From UBA4408 sp002389785 (lineage in GTDB: Bacteria; Bacteroidota; Bacteroidia; UBA4408): a DNA stretch of 49,989 nucleotides. The notes beneath the pieces are model-generated. The model searched no databases and was not told the origin of the DNA. It saw only the letters and a program-made list of their open reading frames with translations. Positions 15,777-25,439 of this stretch are shown here, in pieces (the first letter of the stretch is position 1; every line of letters begins with the position of its first letter). Position numbers and translations under genes: made by a program. Location: contig DAORJK010000019.1 in NCBI GenBank assembly GCA_035438985.1, forward strand, positions 1-49,989. Direction: 5' to 3'.

Positions 15777-18506
15777 ATGTTAAAAAAAATACTGATAACT
15801 CTATTAATTGTACCAGTGGTAGGAGCAGCTATTTATGGTTATTTTCATTTTAAACAAATAAAAACACCACTTAGCCCGGTTATACAGGCAATACCGGTGA
15901 ATACAGCACTCATTGTTAAGTGTAATACACCCAAGGCTACCCTGCAACAGTTTTCGATGAATAATGCTGTTTGGAAAACATTAATGGCCTATCCTTTTTT
16001 TGGTGAAATGCACGAAGACATACGCTTTTTGGATGGATTGTTTGAAAATGGAAGTGATGCTCTGAATTATTTGCAGGATAAACCTTTATTTATTTCTATT
16101 CATCCAGATGCCAGTCATCATTACGATGTGCTTTATTTGATTAATCTTCCGAATACCATTTCTAAAAAACAAGTGAACGACTTTATTAAAAATGCCACAT
16201 CTCAAAATGCACTTGCAACAATGCGAATTTATGATGGTGTAGCTCTAAATGAATTGAAAAAAACAGATGGAAATTCGTTCTATTATTATTTCAACAAAGG
16301 AATATTTGCCTGCACTTTTTCGAGTTACTTAATTGAAGAGTCTATTCGACAATTGAATTCAGGAACACCAATTTCAGCCGATCCTTCTTTTGATAAGATC
16401 TGGAATTCGGCTGGTAAAAAAGTGGAAGCTACACTATTTATCAATTATGCAAATTTTACCCAAACCTTAAGTGGCGCTGTGGCAAAGAAAGAAGCAGATT
16501 TTTTACCTGTATTATCAGTATTTGCAAACTGGTCAAGTTTAGATATCAAACCCAAAGGCAATGCTTATCTCTTAACCGGATTTTCCTATTCAAATGATTC
16601 GAGTTCAAATTATTTGAATTTGTATAAAAACCAGGAAGCTCAAGAAATTGAATTGCTTGAACATATTCCGTCTTCAGCAGCTTACGTGCATTGGACAGGA
16701 TTAAGTGATGTGAATTTGTTTTTTAAAAACTATGAAAATTATATCAATAATTCACCGGCAAATTATGTGCGTCAAACAGCCTCAACTAGCTTCTATAAAA
16801 AATTTGGAATAAATGCAGCTAATTTTTTTAAACAATGGATGGGCAATCAGTTTGCTTATGTAATTACAGAGTCGAATACCAATAATTATCTGCAAAATTG
16901 CTATGCGATAATTCAAACCAATGGAAAAAAAAATGCAGCTGAATTGATAGATGAATACAAAAAACAAACGAATAAAAAAACTCTCAATACGGATACGCTG
17001 AATGAAACATTTAGAGGATACACCATTTCACATTTAGCTACCTCTAACCTACTTCCACTTGTCTTTGGTGATGCATTTGCAAAACTTAACGATACATATT
17101 ATGTCATCACCAAGGAAGCTGTCATATTTGGCAATTCACGCTCTTCACTCAAAAAATGGATGAATGCAATTACGGCTAAGCATACCTTAGGTGAAGATGA
17201 AAAATACCAAAAATTTGCCGACAATATTTCATCTCAAGCAACGCTATACGTATACTCTGCATTGGCGCGAAGCCCTAAATTAATTTCAAGCATTTTTAAT
17301 CCGGATGTTTTAAATTGGGATGAAACCAAAACAGCCAGTTTACGCAATTTTCAAGGCCTAGCAATGCAATTGAGTTCAGATAAAAATTTGTTTTACAGCA
17401 ATGCCTATATTTCATATCAACCGGGTTATACGGGTGCACAAGAATGGTTAGCTGAAACGGTATTGGATAGCACTTTACACCAAACACCTTCTTTTTTAAC
17501 CGATCCCGAAGACAGCAGCCGGTATCTTTTTGTACAAGATGATGCCTTAAAAATTTATTTAATTGACAAGGATGGAAATGTGAAATGGAAAAAAGAAATG
17601 GCCGAAAAGATTCATGGAAAAGCACATGCCCTGCGTTCGCAAAAAGGTAAAGAGTTACAAATACTATTTTCAACGTCAACAAAAATTTATTTGTTGGATG
17701 AAGCCGGAAACAATGTTGGAAAATTTCCGATTAGTTTAAGTTTTAAAGCTAGCAATGCTGTGTCTTTGGTTGATTATGATGCTAACGGTGAGTATCGTTT
17801 TTTAATAGCTGAAAGTAATAAGCGCGTTTACAATTATACACACAAAGGTGATCCTGTAAACGGTTGGGAAGCTGTACCGATGAATGATGTCATTACTGCT
17901 CCAATTCGTAATTTCAGAGCAAAAGGATTAGATTATTTAGTGTTATTAGATCAAAGTGGAAACGTTAATTTACTCGACCGTAAAGGAAAATCAATAGTTA
18001 AATTCAAACAGAAATTTAATTCGCTTTATGCCAACAACTATCAGCTTTTAGTTGAAAGCACCTTAAACGGTAGTTCTATATATGCGCTCGATTCTTCCGG
18101 AAATAGCACGCGATTGTATTTTTCGGGAAAAATAGAAAAATCAGTACTTCCTGTAAAAGGAAATTACTACAATTCAATTCAAACTTCAGGAGGAATTAAA
18201 AATTTGTTGCTATCTAAAACCAAAGCAAGTATCTATGATGCGAGCATGGAAATGCTTCATGAATTTAAAATTCCAATGCAAGCAAACTATAACCCGGTAT
18301 TTTGTTACAATTCTAATAAAGGCTTTGATTTTATAATGGCCTCTTTTGATAAAGGACTGTCAATTTTGAATTCTGAAGGAACTGAAATTAGTAGCTATTC
18401 ATGTGAAATAAGCTGCGAACCTGTTGTCGGCCAATTGTATTCCGATCAAAGTTGGTATGTTGCGGTTGGTGTTGGAAATAAACTGCGCATTTATCCGGCA
18501 TACTAA
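15777..18506 (+). CDS. DUF3352-like membrane-anchored protein with C-terminal beta-propeller-like half
   Basis: The 909-residue protein has an N-terminal membrane anchor (LKKILITLLIVPVVGAAIYGYF). The first half (about 30-560) has the alternating alpha/beta pattern of DUF3352-like proteins (PVNTALIVKCNTPKATLQQF, KPLFISIHPDA). The second half (about 575-909) contains repeated blades such as LKIYLIDKDGNVKWKKEM, KIYLLDEAGNNVGKF and VNLLDRKGKSIVKF, which look like PQQ/WD-type propeller blades. I infer an exported protein with a binding or assembly role. No catalytic motif is seen. It is third in an operon with the glycosyltransferase and rnhB. Function is unknown. Confidence 0.75.
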   Translation: MLKKILITLLIVPVVGAAIYGYFHFKQIKTPLSPVIQAIPVNTALIVKCNTPKATLQQFSMNNAVWKTLMAYPFFGEMHEDIRFLDGLFENGSDALNYLQDKPLFISIHPDASHHYDVLYLINLPNTISKKQVNDFIKNATSQNALATMRIYDGVALNELKKTDGNSFYYYFNKGIFACTFSSYLIEESIRQLNSGTPISADPSFDKIWNSAGKKVEATLFINYANFTQTLSGAVAKKEADFLPVLSVFANWSSLDIKPKGNAYLLTGFSYSNDSSSNYLNLYKNQEAQEIELLEHIPSSAAYVHWTGLSDVNLFFKNYENYINNSPANYVRQTASTSFYKKFGINAANFFKQWMGNQFAYVITESNTNNYLQNCYAIIQTNGKKNAAELIDEYKKQTNKKTLNTDTLNETFRGYTISHLATSNLLPLVFGDAFAKLNDTYYVITKEAVIFGNSRSSLKKWMNAITAKHTLGEDEKYQKFADNISSQATLYVYSALARSPKLISSIFNPDVLNWDETKTASLRNFQGLAMQLSSDKNLFYSNAYISYQPGYTGAQEWLAETVLDSTLHQTPSFLTDPEDSSRYLFVQDDALKIYLIDKDGNVKWKKEMAEKIHGKAHALRSQKGKELQILFSTSTKIYLLDEAGNNVGKFPISLSFKASNAVSLVDYDANGEYRFLIAESNKRVYNYTHKGDPVNGWEAVPMNDVITAPIRNFRAKGLDYLVLLDQSGNVNLLDRKGKSIVKFKQKFNSLYANNYQLLVESTLNGSSIYALDSSGNSTRLYFSGKIEKSVLPVKGNYYNSIQTSGGIKNLLLSKTKASIYDASMEMLHEFKIPMQANYNPVFCYNSNKGFDFIMASFDKGLSILNSEGTEISSYSCEISCEPVVGQLYSDQSWYVAVGVGNKLRIYPAY

Positions 18507-18977
18507 ATTATTTAACGTAAGCTCTGCTGCTCTATTGATTCTTAATCTTACTTAACCAGGGAAAAAGAATAAAGACTTATGCGAACCTTCTTAACCTTAA
18601 ATTTATTAAAAGGGAATGGATACTTACTTTCAGTACATATCATTTGGAAGGAAAACTTGCTAAAGCTTAGGTAATTTATTTTTTAGTTTGACTTGCACCT
18701 CAACAACATCAGAAAGCAGTTATAATTCATTCGAATTATCTGTTTAATGCTAAAATTCGATTCTAAAAATTAAGTTTTAACTTGTATCCAATGTTTAATA
18801 CAGTTTATACCTAAAAGTTTTTCAACAAATTAACAAAACTAGAAACAGAATAAAATTATTTTTTAACTTGCATATAATTTTAGTTAGGACACTGTAATCC
18901 TAACTAACTTCATTCTGAAATTTTGCTGTTTAATCAAATTTAACTCTTTCTGCTAGTTTTTTTATACAATTCATAAC
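18507..18977. other. 471-nt AT-rich gene-free region
   Basis: No reading frame of useful length, no terminator with a T run and no RNA gene is recognisable. The only clear structure is the inverted repeat at 18880-18907, 70 nt before the lipoprotein gene. The region probably holds the promoter and a long leader for 18978-23201. Confidence 0.6.
18880..18907. promoter_or_regulatory. Perfect 10-bp inverted repeat upstream of the lipoprotein/OmpA operon
   Basis: TTAGTTAGGA (18880-18889) and TCCTAACTAA (18898-18907) flank an 8-nt spacer. There is no T run afterwards, so it is not a classic terminator. As DNA it is a good operator candidate; as RNA it would form a leader hairpin about 70 nt before the start codon. 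Confidence 0.5.
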
Positions 18978-20630
18978 ATGAAAATTAATCCTCCCTCCAT
19001 TCGGTTGTTATCGTTTCGCTTTTTACTTTTTATCGGCGGAATCGCATCCTGCCTTACCTCTTGTGTAAAAGAAGAGTATGACATGGACAACATTGAAGCA
19101 GGCACTTGGACTCCAAACCTTGCTATTCCCTTAGTATATACTGATTTTTCAATTAACGATATAGTATTACGTACCGATAAAAACGGCAACATCACTACCG
19201 CTGCTGATAATTTTTGCACCTTGGTGTATACCGGAACCTTGTTTTCAATTAATGCTACTGATTTTGTTGTGTTACCTAACCAAACAAAGGCTACAAGTTT
19301 TGCCATTACTGCGTTAGAAGAAAATGCATACAATTTATTACCGATAGGTAGCAGTGCTACTTTTAACCGTTCACAAAACGTAATTTTTCAACCCGGAAGC
19401 ACCAATGCATTGTTTGATTCAATACTTTTTTCAGGTGGCGAAATTGTATTTAGCATTAATAAAACATTTACAGCCGGAGCTACCTTAGAAATAAATATTC
19501 CAGGTGCAAAGAAAAATGGTTTATCGTTTTTTGACACCTTTGGTTTAAATACAGGAACTACTACTCGCACGTTAAATTTAAGCGGATATAAGTTTGATCT
19601 TACTGCAAATGGAAGTGGACATAATCAATTCTTAATCAATTACAATATTACGGTTACGAAGGAGCCCGGAAAAACAGTTAATGCCGGCACAGTAGTGAGC
19701 GTTACAGAGGATATCAAAAATCAACAATTTCAAACTGTTTTTGGAAATGTGGGCATGCAAAGCAATTTGACACCGAATTCAGATACTGTGGCAATAAGTA
19801 TCTTCAGACACAACAACACTCCCATCGGAATTGGTACTTTTCATTTTGCCGACCCGGTTTTGAAAATGTATTTGGTAAATTCATTTGGTTTACCCGTAAG
19901 TATTAATTCCATTGATTTAAAATGGTACAATCCGGGTTTTGGTGTTGGAAATATTGCCAATCCTACGTTTAGTCCTATTTTGGTAAATGCCCCAACTGTT
20001 GTTGGTGATGCAAGAGTGAGCGATACATTAAAACTGGATAATAGCAATAGTGATTTAAATGCGGCAATGGACAATCATCCGAAGTACATAATTTACAATG
20101 TGAATTCTTTAACTAATCCTCCCAATATGCCACCGCAGAACAACTTCGTAGATGCTGGAAGCAAGTTAAAAGCCAATGTTGAAGTAATACTACCGATGTA
20201 TGGGAACGCGAAAGATTTTACTTTTGATGATACGGTTAAATTTAGATTTCAGAAAGTAGATAATGTTGAAAACATACTCTTTAAAGCACTTGCTGTAAAT
20301 GATTTCCCTATGGGAATAAAGTTGCAAATTTATTTCACCGATTCAACGTATCAGATATTTGATTCGTTATTTACCAACTCAAATGTGTTGCCATCGGCTA
20401 CGGTGCAGTTTTTACCTTCCGGATTACAAACTTCAACACCAAGTGAAAAAGGAACAGACGTTTATTTTGATAGAAACCGTGCGCTGTCATTAAAAAATGC
20501 CCGTTATATAATTGTTCGCGCTATATCCGCTACATTTAACGAAGGAACAAAAAATGTAAAAATATACAGCGACCGACGATTAAAAGTGAAGCTTGGAGCA
20601 AGGGCTCAAATGAATATCCCCATTAAATAA
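18978..20630 (+). CDS. Outer-membrane lipoprotein of unknown function
   Basis: The 550-residue protein begins with a lipoprotein signal peptide whose lipobox ends LTSC, making Cys29 the likely lipidated residue (Cys25 is an alternative). The mature part is beta-strand rich with many Asn/Thr/Gly turns and has no catalytic motif that I recognise. It ends 18 nt before the ATG of the OmpA-type protein, and the two are surely co-transcribed. I infer that they work together at the outer membrane. The start at 18978 gives a clean signal peptide. Confidence 0.72.
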   Translation: MKINPPSIRLLSFRFLLFIGGIASCLTSCVKEEYDMDNIEAGTWTPNLAIPLVYTDFSINDIVLRTDKNGNITTAADNFCTLVYTGTLFSINATDFVVLPNQTKATSFAITALEENAYNLLPIGSSATFNRSQNVIFQPGSTNALFDSILFSGGEIVFSINKTFTAGATLEINIPGAKKNGLSFFDTFGLNTGTTTRTLNLSGYKFDLTANGSGHNQFLINYNITVTKEPGKTVNAGTVVSVTEDIKNQQFQTVFGNVGMQSNLTPNSDTVAISIFRHNNTPIGIGTFHFADPVLKMYLVNSFGLPVSINSIDLKWYNPGFGVGNIANPTFSPILVNAPTVVGDARVSDTLKLDNSNSDLNAAMDNHPKYIIYNVNSLTNPPNMPPQNNFVDAGSKLKANVEVILPMYGNAKDFTFDDTVKFRFQKVDNVENILFKALAVNDFPMGIKLQIYFTDSTYQIFDSLFTNSNVLPSATVQFLPSGLQTSTPSEKGTDVYFDRNRALSLKNARYIIVRAISATFNEGTKNVKIYSDRRLKVKLGARAQMNIPIK

Positions 20631-20648
20631 TTGCAAAACGATATTCAG

Positions 20649-23201
20649 ATGAAAACTTCTCAACCTACCTGTAACTTATTTATGAACGCAAAATTCAACT
20701 TAGTCTTTGCTCTTTATTTGTTAATGGCTATTAATGTATCGGCGCAACAAAACCTTACGCTCTATAATTTAAAAGCCATTCCCCAATCCAATTACATCAA
20801 TCCGGGAATACTTCCTGAAAGTCGTGTAAATATTGGATTGCCAATTATATCATCGCTCTACTTAAATAAAAGCAATAGTGGTTTTAAACTGAATGACTTG
20901 ATTCAAAAAGGAAGCAATGGATCGACTCAAATTGACTTTGCAAACATGATTGGTAAATTATCCGACAACAATTATTTTGCTCTTGCCTTACAAACCGATT
21001 TATTGAGCGCTAATTTTAAGGTTAAAGAAAATTACTTTAGCTTAAATTCGAGTTATAAAGTAAACTGGCGGGTGCGCTATCCCAAAGATTTACTCAATTT
21101 TATTTGGCAAGGAAACGGAGCATCTCTGGGCGAGGAATTACATTTCAACTTAGGATTAGATGCCACTACCTACTTGGAATATGGTCTTGGTTATAGCCGT
21201 GAAATTGGTGACAAACTTTCCTTGGGAATTCGTGTAAAATACCTCAGCGGCATTGCCAATATCTCTACCAACAAAAGCGACATTACGCTAACTACTAATC
21301 CGCAAACTTATGATATAACAGCTACTTCCGACATAGAATTTAATACCTCGGGGATAGTTGATAATCCCTTTGATGGATTAGGATTAAACGATGTCATTAC
21401 CAAACTTCACAACAGAGGTTACGGTATTGATTTAGGGGGTAATTACAAGGTAAATGATCGGATAACTGTAAATGCCAGTGTACTTGATTTAGGCTCTATA
21501 AAATGGAATTTCGCCCCTACCAATTATGTAAGCGGAAATCCGAATGCCACGTTTACCTATCAGGGAATTGATTTAAATACATTTGTGAACGATAGCACCT
21601 CCATTGATAAAGCGGTTGAATTAGTGTTTGATTCACTTAATGCAACCTTTGCTTTGGATACGCTGCATCGCAGTTACAAAACAAAATTAGGTCCTCAAAT
21701 TTATGCAGGTGCTCAATATTCGCTGGGTGAACAAAGCAGTGTTTCGCTTTTATTGCAGGGACATTTTTTTGATAAAAAATTGCATCCTGCAATGGCACTT
21801 TCCTACAACTATAAAATTGATAAGTACTTAAATGGTTCGATTAACTATTCAATGTTTAACCGCAGCTATATGAATATTGGTCTTGGATTAGCTGTTAATT
21901 TAGGGCCGGTTCAACTATATGCCGTGAGCGACAATATATTGGGATTGTTTGTTTACAATAAATACAACGTTACCAACGACGATGGTAAAAAAACCAGCAT
22001 TACCTATCCGGGAAATACAAAAAATTTGAATTTGCGTGTAGGCCTAAATCTAACCTTTGGTCGTAAACCGTTGGATAAAGACAAAGACGGTGTGGTAAAT
22101 AAAAAAGATGCGTGTCCAGAAATTCCGGGATTAGTTGAATTTCAAGGTTGTCCTGATAAGGATGGAGATAAAATTCCGGATAAAGATGATAAATGCCCGG
22201 ATGTAGCAGGTTTGAAAGAGTTTTTCGGATGCCCGGATAAAGACGGAGACAAAATTATAGATTCTGAAGATAATTGTCCAGATGTACCCGGATTGGCAGA
22301 ATTTAAAGGTTGCCCGGATAAGGATGGTGATAAGGTAATTGACAAAGAAGATGAATGCCCTGAAATTGCCGGATTAGTTGAATTTAAAGGTTGTCCTGAT
22401 AAGGATGGAGATAAAATTCCGGATAAAGATGATGATTGTGCCGACATTATTGGTTTAGCGAAATTTAACGGTTGCCCGGATGCCGATAACGATGAAATAA
22501 AAGATAGCGAAGATCGTTGTCCAACCAGACCTGGACCAATTGAAAACAAAGGTTGTCCTGAGGATGTATTGTATGTATTGGATGCAACAGGTAAAGTAAT
22601 TAAGTTTACCACAAAAGGTAAAGACGGATTCTTCCATTTTGAATCATTACCTGCAGATGGGGATTTTAAATTCCGATTAGATGGTGATGGAACTGAGACG
22701 ATTGACAGGTTAAATATTTTGGTTGGAGGTGTTTCAATTCGTGCAACTCGCATGAAAGATGGATTCTTTAAGTTTGAGAAAATTGTTCCGGATGAATCGC
22801 GCTTGAAAGAAGAAAAAGTGATTGATGTTCCAATTAAATTATTGAAGGAAGAACAGGAAATTTTGAAAAAAGCTTTTGATAATCTTGAATTTAATTTAGG
22901 TAAAGATGTAATTCGTTACGAATCGTACGCATCACTAGATGATTTAGGAAAATTACTGGTGAAGAAATCCGACTGGCGTTTAAAACTTAGCGGACATACC
23001 GACAATGCCGGTAATGCGAAAGCGAATTTATTATTGTCACAAAAACGTGCCCAAGCGGTGAAAAACTTCCTTGTTGACAGAGGAATAAAAGCGGATAGAA
23101 TTATAGTTGAATACTTTGGATCGAGCAAGCCTGTTGCCGATAATAAAACGGAGGCGGGAAGACAAAAAAATCGCAGGGTTGAAATGAAGATAATTGAATA
23201 A
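20649..23201 (+). CDS. DUF5723-like barrel with thrombospondin type-3 repeats and OmpA peptidoglycan-binding domain
   Basis: The ATG at 20649 gives 850 residues. A TTG at 20631 extends it by six, and an ATG at 20682 gives the shortest signal peptide (ending NVSAQQ). After the signal comes a beta-rich segment of about 440 residues resembling the PorV/DUF5723 barrel type. It is followed by six acidic repeats (22074-22560; DKDGDKIPDKDDKCP type) expected to bind calcium. A short carboxypeptidase-regulatory-like linker and an OmpA domain complete it (LKLSGHTDNAGNAKANLLLSQKRA, then GRQKNRRVEMKI). OmpA domains grip peptidoglycan, so the protein spans outer membrane and periplasm. It follows a lipoprotein gene in one operon and ends at a terminator. 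Confidence 0.87.
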   Translation: MKTSQPTCNLFMNAKFNLVFALYLLMAINVSAQQNLTLYNLKAIPQSNYINPGILPESRVNIGLPIISSLYLNKSNSGFKLNDLIQKGSNGSTQIDFANMIGKLSDNNYFALALQTDLLSANFKVKENYFSLNSSYKVNWRVRYPKDLLNFIWQGNGASLGEELHFNLGLDATTYLEYGLGYSREIGDKLSLGIRVKYLSGIANISTNKSDITLTTNPQTYDITATSDIEFNTSGIVDNPFDGLGLNDVITKLHNRGYGIDLGGNYKVNDRITVNASVLDLGSIKWNFAPTNYVSGNPNATFTYQGIDLNTFVNDSTSIDKAVELVFDSLNATFALDTLHRSYKTKLGPQIYAGAQYSLGEQSSVSLLLQGHFFDKKLHPAMALSYNYKIDKYLNGSINYSMFNRSYMNIGLGLAVNLGPVQLYAVSDNILGLFVYNKYNVTNDDGKKTSITYPGNTKNLNLRVGLNLTFGRKPLDKDKDGVVNKKDACPEIPGLVEFQGCPDKDGDKIPDKDDKCPDVAGLKEFFGCPDKDGDKIIDSEDNCPDVPGLAEFKGCPDKDGDKVIDKEDECPEIAGLVEFKGCPDKDGDKIPDKDDDCADIIGLAKFNGCPDADNDEIKDSEDRCPTRPGPIENKGCPEDVLYVLDATGKVIKFTTKGKDGFFHFESLPADGDFKFRLDGDGTETIDRLNILVGGVSIRATRMKDGFFKFEKIVPDESRLKEEKVIDVPIKLLKEEQEILKKAFDNLEFNLGKDVIRYESYASLDDLGKLLVKKSDWRLKLSGHTDNAGNAKANLLLSQKRAQAVKNFLVDRGIKADRIIVEYFGSSKPVADNKTEAGRQKNRRVEMKIIE
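22074..22560 (+). repeat. Six thrombospondin type-3 (calcium-binding) repeats
   Basis: Each unit of about 27 residues has the form DKDGDxIxDxxDxCPDxxGLxEFxGCP, with regularly spaced Asp and two Cys. The first and last units are diverged. They join the barrel half to the OmpA half of the protein. DNA similarity between units is high, so slippage is possible. Confidence 0.88.
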
Positions 23202-23203
23202 CA

Positions 23204-23238
23204 AAAAAAAAGCCTCCGAATTTTGGAGGCTTTTTTTT
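23204..23238. terminator. Terminator after the OmpA-type gene
   Basis: GCCTCC (23212-23217) and GGAGGC (23225-23230) form the stem with a 7-nt loop, flanked by an A run (from 23203) and eight T residues (23231-23238). The A/T flanks extend the pairing. It sits directly after the stop codon. Confidence 0.92.
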
Positions 23239-23282
23239 GAATTAATAATTGCTCCTACTCCTTTAATATGCCTTGCAAAAAT

Positions 23283-23290
23283 TAACTTTG
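23283..23290 (+). promoter_or_regulatory. -7 box of uvrB, placed for a leaderless transcript
   Basis: TAACTTTG is a perfect -7 box ending only 4 nt before the uvrB ATG at 23295. The transcription start expected from this box coincides with the start codon, so the mRNA would have almost no leader. No good -33 element was found. Confidence 0.5.
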
Positions 23291-23294
23291 CAAA

Positions 23295-25334
23295 ATGGAT
23301 TTTGAAATAACATCTGAATTTAAACCAACCGGTGATCAACCTGAGGCTATTCGACAATTGGTTGAAGGAGTAAATACCGGAATGCCTGCTCAAACTTTAC
23401 TTGGTGTGACTGGTTCGGGTAAAACGTTTACGGTGGCTAATGTAATTCAACAAACCGGAAAACCCACTTTGGTTTTGAGTCATAATAAGACCTTGGCTGC
23501 TCAACTTTATGGTGAATTCAAACAGTTTTTTCCTAAGAATGCAGTAGAGTACTTTGTTTCGTATTACGATTATTATCAACCGGAGGCCTATTTACCAACC
23601 ACCAATACTTATATTGAAAAAGATCTTTCAATAAATGATGAAATTGAAAAGCTTCGTTTAAGTACTACCTCTTCGCTATTATCCGGGAGGCGTGATATTA
23701 TTGTAGTTTCTAGCGTTTCATGTATCTATGGAATGGGAAACCCGGAGGATTTTAACGCAAATATTATCAAGGTTAAAAAAGGTCAAGTAATTACCCGAAA
23801 TCAGTTTTTACATCAACTGGTTAGCAGTTTGTATTCGCGCAGTGAAGGAGATTTTAATCGAGGGAATTTTCGGGTAAAAGGCGATACCGTTGACGTGTTT
23901 TTGGCATATGCCGACTATGCCTTTCGATTTGTTTTTTGGGGAGATGAAATTGAAGAAATTGAATCCTTTGATCCACTGAGCGGCCAACGAATAGAAGTGT
24001 TGCAACAAGTGGTGATAAATCCTGCCAATTTATTTGTAACCACCAAAGACACCATGTTAAAAGCAATTTGGCAAATACAAGAAGACATGACCAAGCAGGT
24101 GGAATATTTTAAGGAAATTGGAAAACACCTGGAGGCAAAACGACTTGAAGACAGGGTTACTTACGACCTTGAAATGATGCGCGAATTAGGCTATTGCAGC
24201 GGCATTGAGAATTACTCAAGATATTTTGACGGGCGCGCAAGTGGCACACGACCATTTTGTTTACTCGATTATTTTCCGGACGATTACATGATGGTAATTG
24301 ACGAAAGTCATGTAACCGTATCTCAAATAAAAGCCATGTATGGAGGCGACCGTTCGCGAAAACAAAATTTAGTGGAATATGGGTTTCGCTTGCCATCAGC
24401 AATGGATAACCGACCCTTAAAATTTGAAGAGTTTGAAGGATTAACGCATCAAACAATTTATGTAAGCGCCACACCAGCAGACTATGAATTAGAAAAAAGC
24501 GGTGGAATTATAGTGGAGCAATTGATTCGTCCTACCGGCTTACTCGATCCGATTATTGAGGTGAAGCCGAGCGTTAACCAAATTGACGATCTACTGGATG
24601 AAACTGCACAAAGGGTGGAAAAGGGAGAACGCGTATTAGTAACTACACTAACGAAACGTATGGCAGAAGAGCTGGCTAAATACATGTTAAATTTAAACAT
24701 AAAATGTCGCTACATACATTCAGAAGTTGATACATTGGAGCGGGTAGAAATATTGCGTGACCTGCGCTTAGGTGCATTTGATGTGCTCATCGGAGTAAAT
24801 CTATTACGCGAAGGGCTTGATTTACCGGAAGTTTCGCTGGTTGCTATTTTGGATGCTGATAAAGAAGGGTTTTTAAGAAGCACTCGTTCACTTACACAAA
24901 CCGCAGGAAGAGCAGCCAGAAATTTACATGGAAAAGTAATTATGTATGCTGATAAAATTACCGATAGCATGCAGCGCACCATTGAACAAACCAATTACCG
25001 GCGCGAAAAACAATTGGCGTATAATGAATCCAACAACATTACTCCTACTCAAATTGTAAAATCACGCGAATCAATTTTAGGTCAAACCAAAGTGGCTGAT
25101 AATAATTTTAATTTTGATAAGGCGGCTAAAGCATATGCTGAGCGTGACATGGCAGATATTGCAGCCGATCCTGTAGTGCAATATATGAGTGCTGAACAAT
25201 TGGAAAAAGCAATTGCAAATACCCGAAAAGAAATGGAAAAGGCTGCTAAAGAATTGGATTTTATTAGTGCTGCCCGCTTACGTGATGAACTTTTTGGATT
25301 GGAAAAAATGGCAGATAAAAAGAAACAAGTTTAA
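23295..25334 (+). CDS. uvrB: Excinuclease ABC subunit B
   Basis: The 679-residue DNA-repair helicase subunit loads at damage with UvrA and recruits UvrC. Visible features are Walker A GVTGSGKT (37-44), the beta-hairpin motif YYDYYQPEAYLP that clamps DNA, the DESH motif VIDESHVTVSQ, helicase motifs GVNLLREGLDLPEVSL and QTAGRAARN, and a C-terminal UVR domain (EKAIANTRKEMEKAAKELDFISAARLRD) that contacts UvrC. Length is normal for the family. It is a single gene between the OmpA operon terminator and a lipoprotein gene. The -7 box abutting the ATG suggests leaderless translation. Confidence 0.98.
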   Translation: MDFEITSEFKPTGDQPEAIRQLVEGVNTGMPAQTLLGVTGSGKTFTVANVIQQTGKPTLVLSHNKTLAAQLYGEFKQFFPKNAVEYFVSYYDYYQPEAYLPTTNTYIEKDLSINDEIEKLRLSTTSSLLSGRRDIIVVSSVSCIYGMGNPEDFNANIIKVKKGQVITRNQFLHQLVSSLYSRSEGDFNRGNFRVKGDTVDVFLAYADYAFRFVFWGDEIEEIESFDPLSGQRIEVLQQVVINPANLFVTTKDTMLKAIWQIQEDMTKQVEYFKEIGKHLEAKRLEDRVTYDLEMMRELGYCSGIENYSRYFDGRASGTRPFCLLDYFPDDYMMVIDESHVTVSQIKAMYGGDRSRKQNLVEYGFRLPSAMDNRPLKFEEFEGLTHQTIYVSATPADYELEKSGGIIVEQLIRPTGLLDPIIEVKPSVNQIDDLLDETAQRVEKGERVLVTTLTKRMAEELAKYMLNLNIKCRYIHSEVDTLERVEILRDLRLGAFDVLIGVNLLREGLDLPEVSLVAILDADKEGFLRSTRSLTQTAGRAARNLHGKVIMYADKITDSMQRTIEQTNYRREKQLAYNESNNITPTQIVKSRESILGQTKVADNNFNFDKAAKAYAERDMADIAADPVVQYMSAEQLEKAIANTRKEMEKAAKELDFISAARLRDELFGLEKMADKKKQV

Positions 25335-25355
25335 ACTGAATGGCAATAAATTTTA

Positions 25356-25363
25356 TAACTTTG
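25356..25363 (+). promoter_or_regulatory. -7 box upstream of the lipoprotein gene at 25440
   Basis: TAACTTTG is a perfect match to TAnnTTTG and lies 76 nt before the ATG. Only a TTT lies near the -33 position. The leader would be about 70 nt. Confidence 0.45.
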
Positions 25364-25439
25364 AGTTAACACTATTAATGTAACCTTTATTACATCTGTT
25401 TAGTATACGAATTATAATTAATACAAATACTTAGAAACA

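Noticed and set aside
22142..22753. 203-codon open frame on the minus strand within the thrombospondin repeats
   Set aside because: It mirrors the Asp-rich repeat codons and produces a Ser/Leu/Pro-rich repeat with no start signal. It is a shadow of the repeat array.
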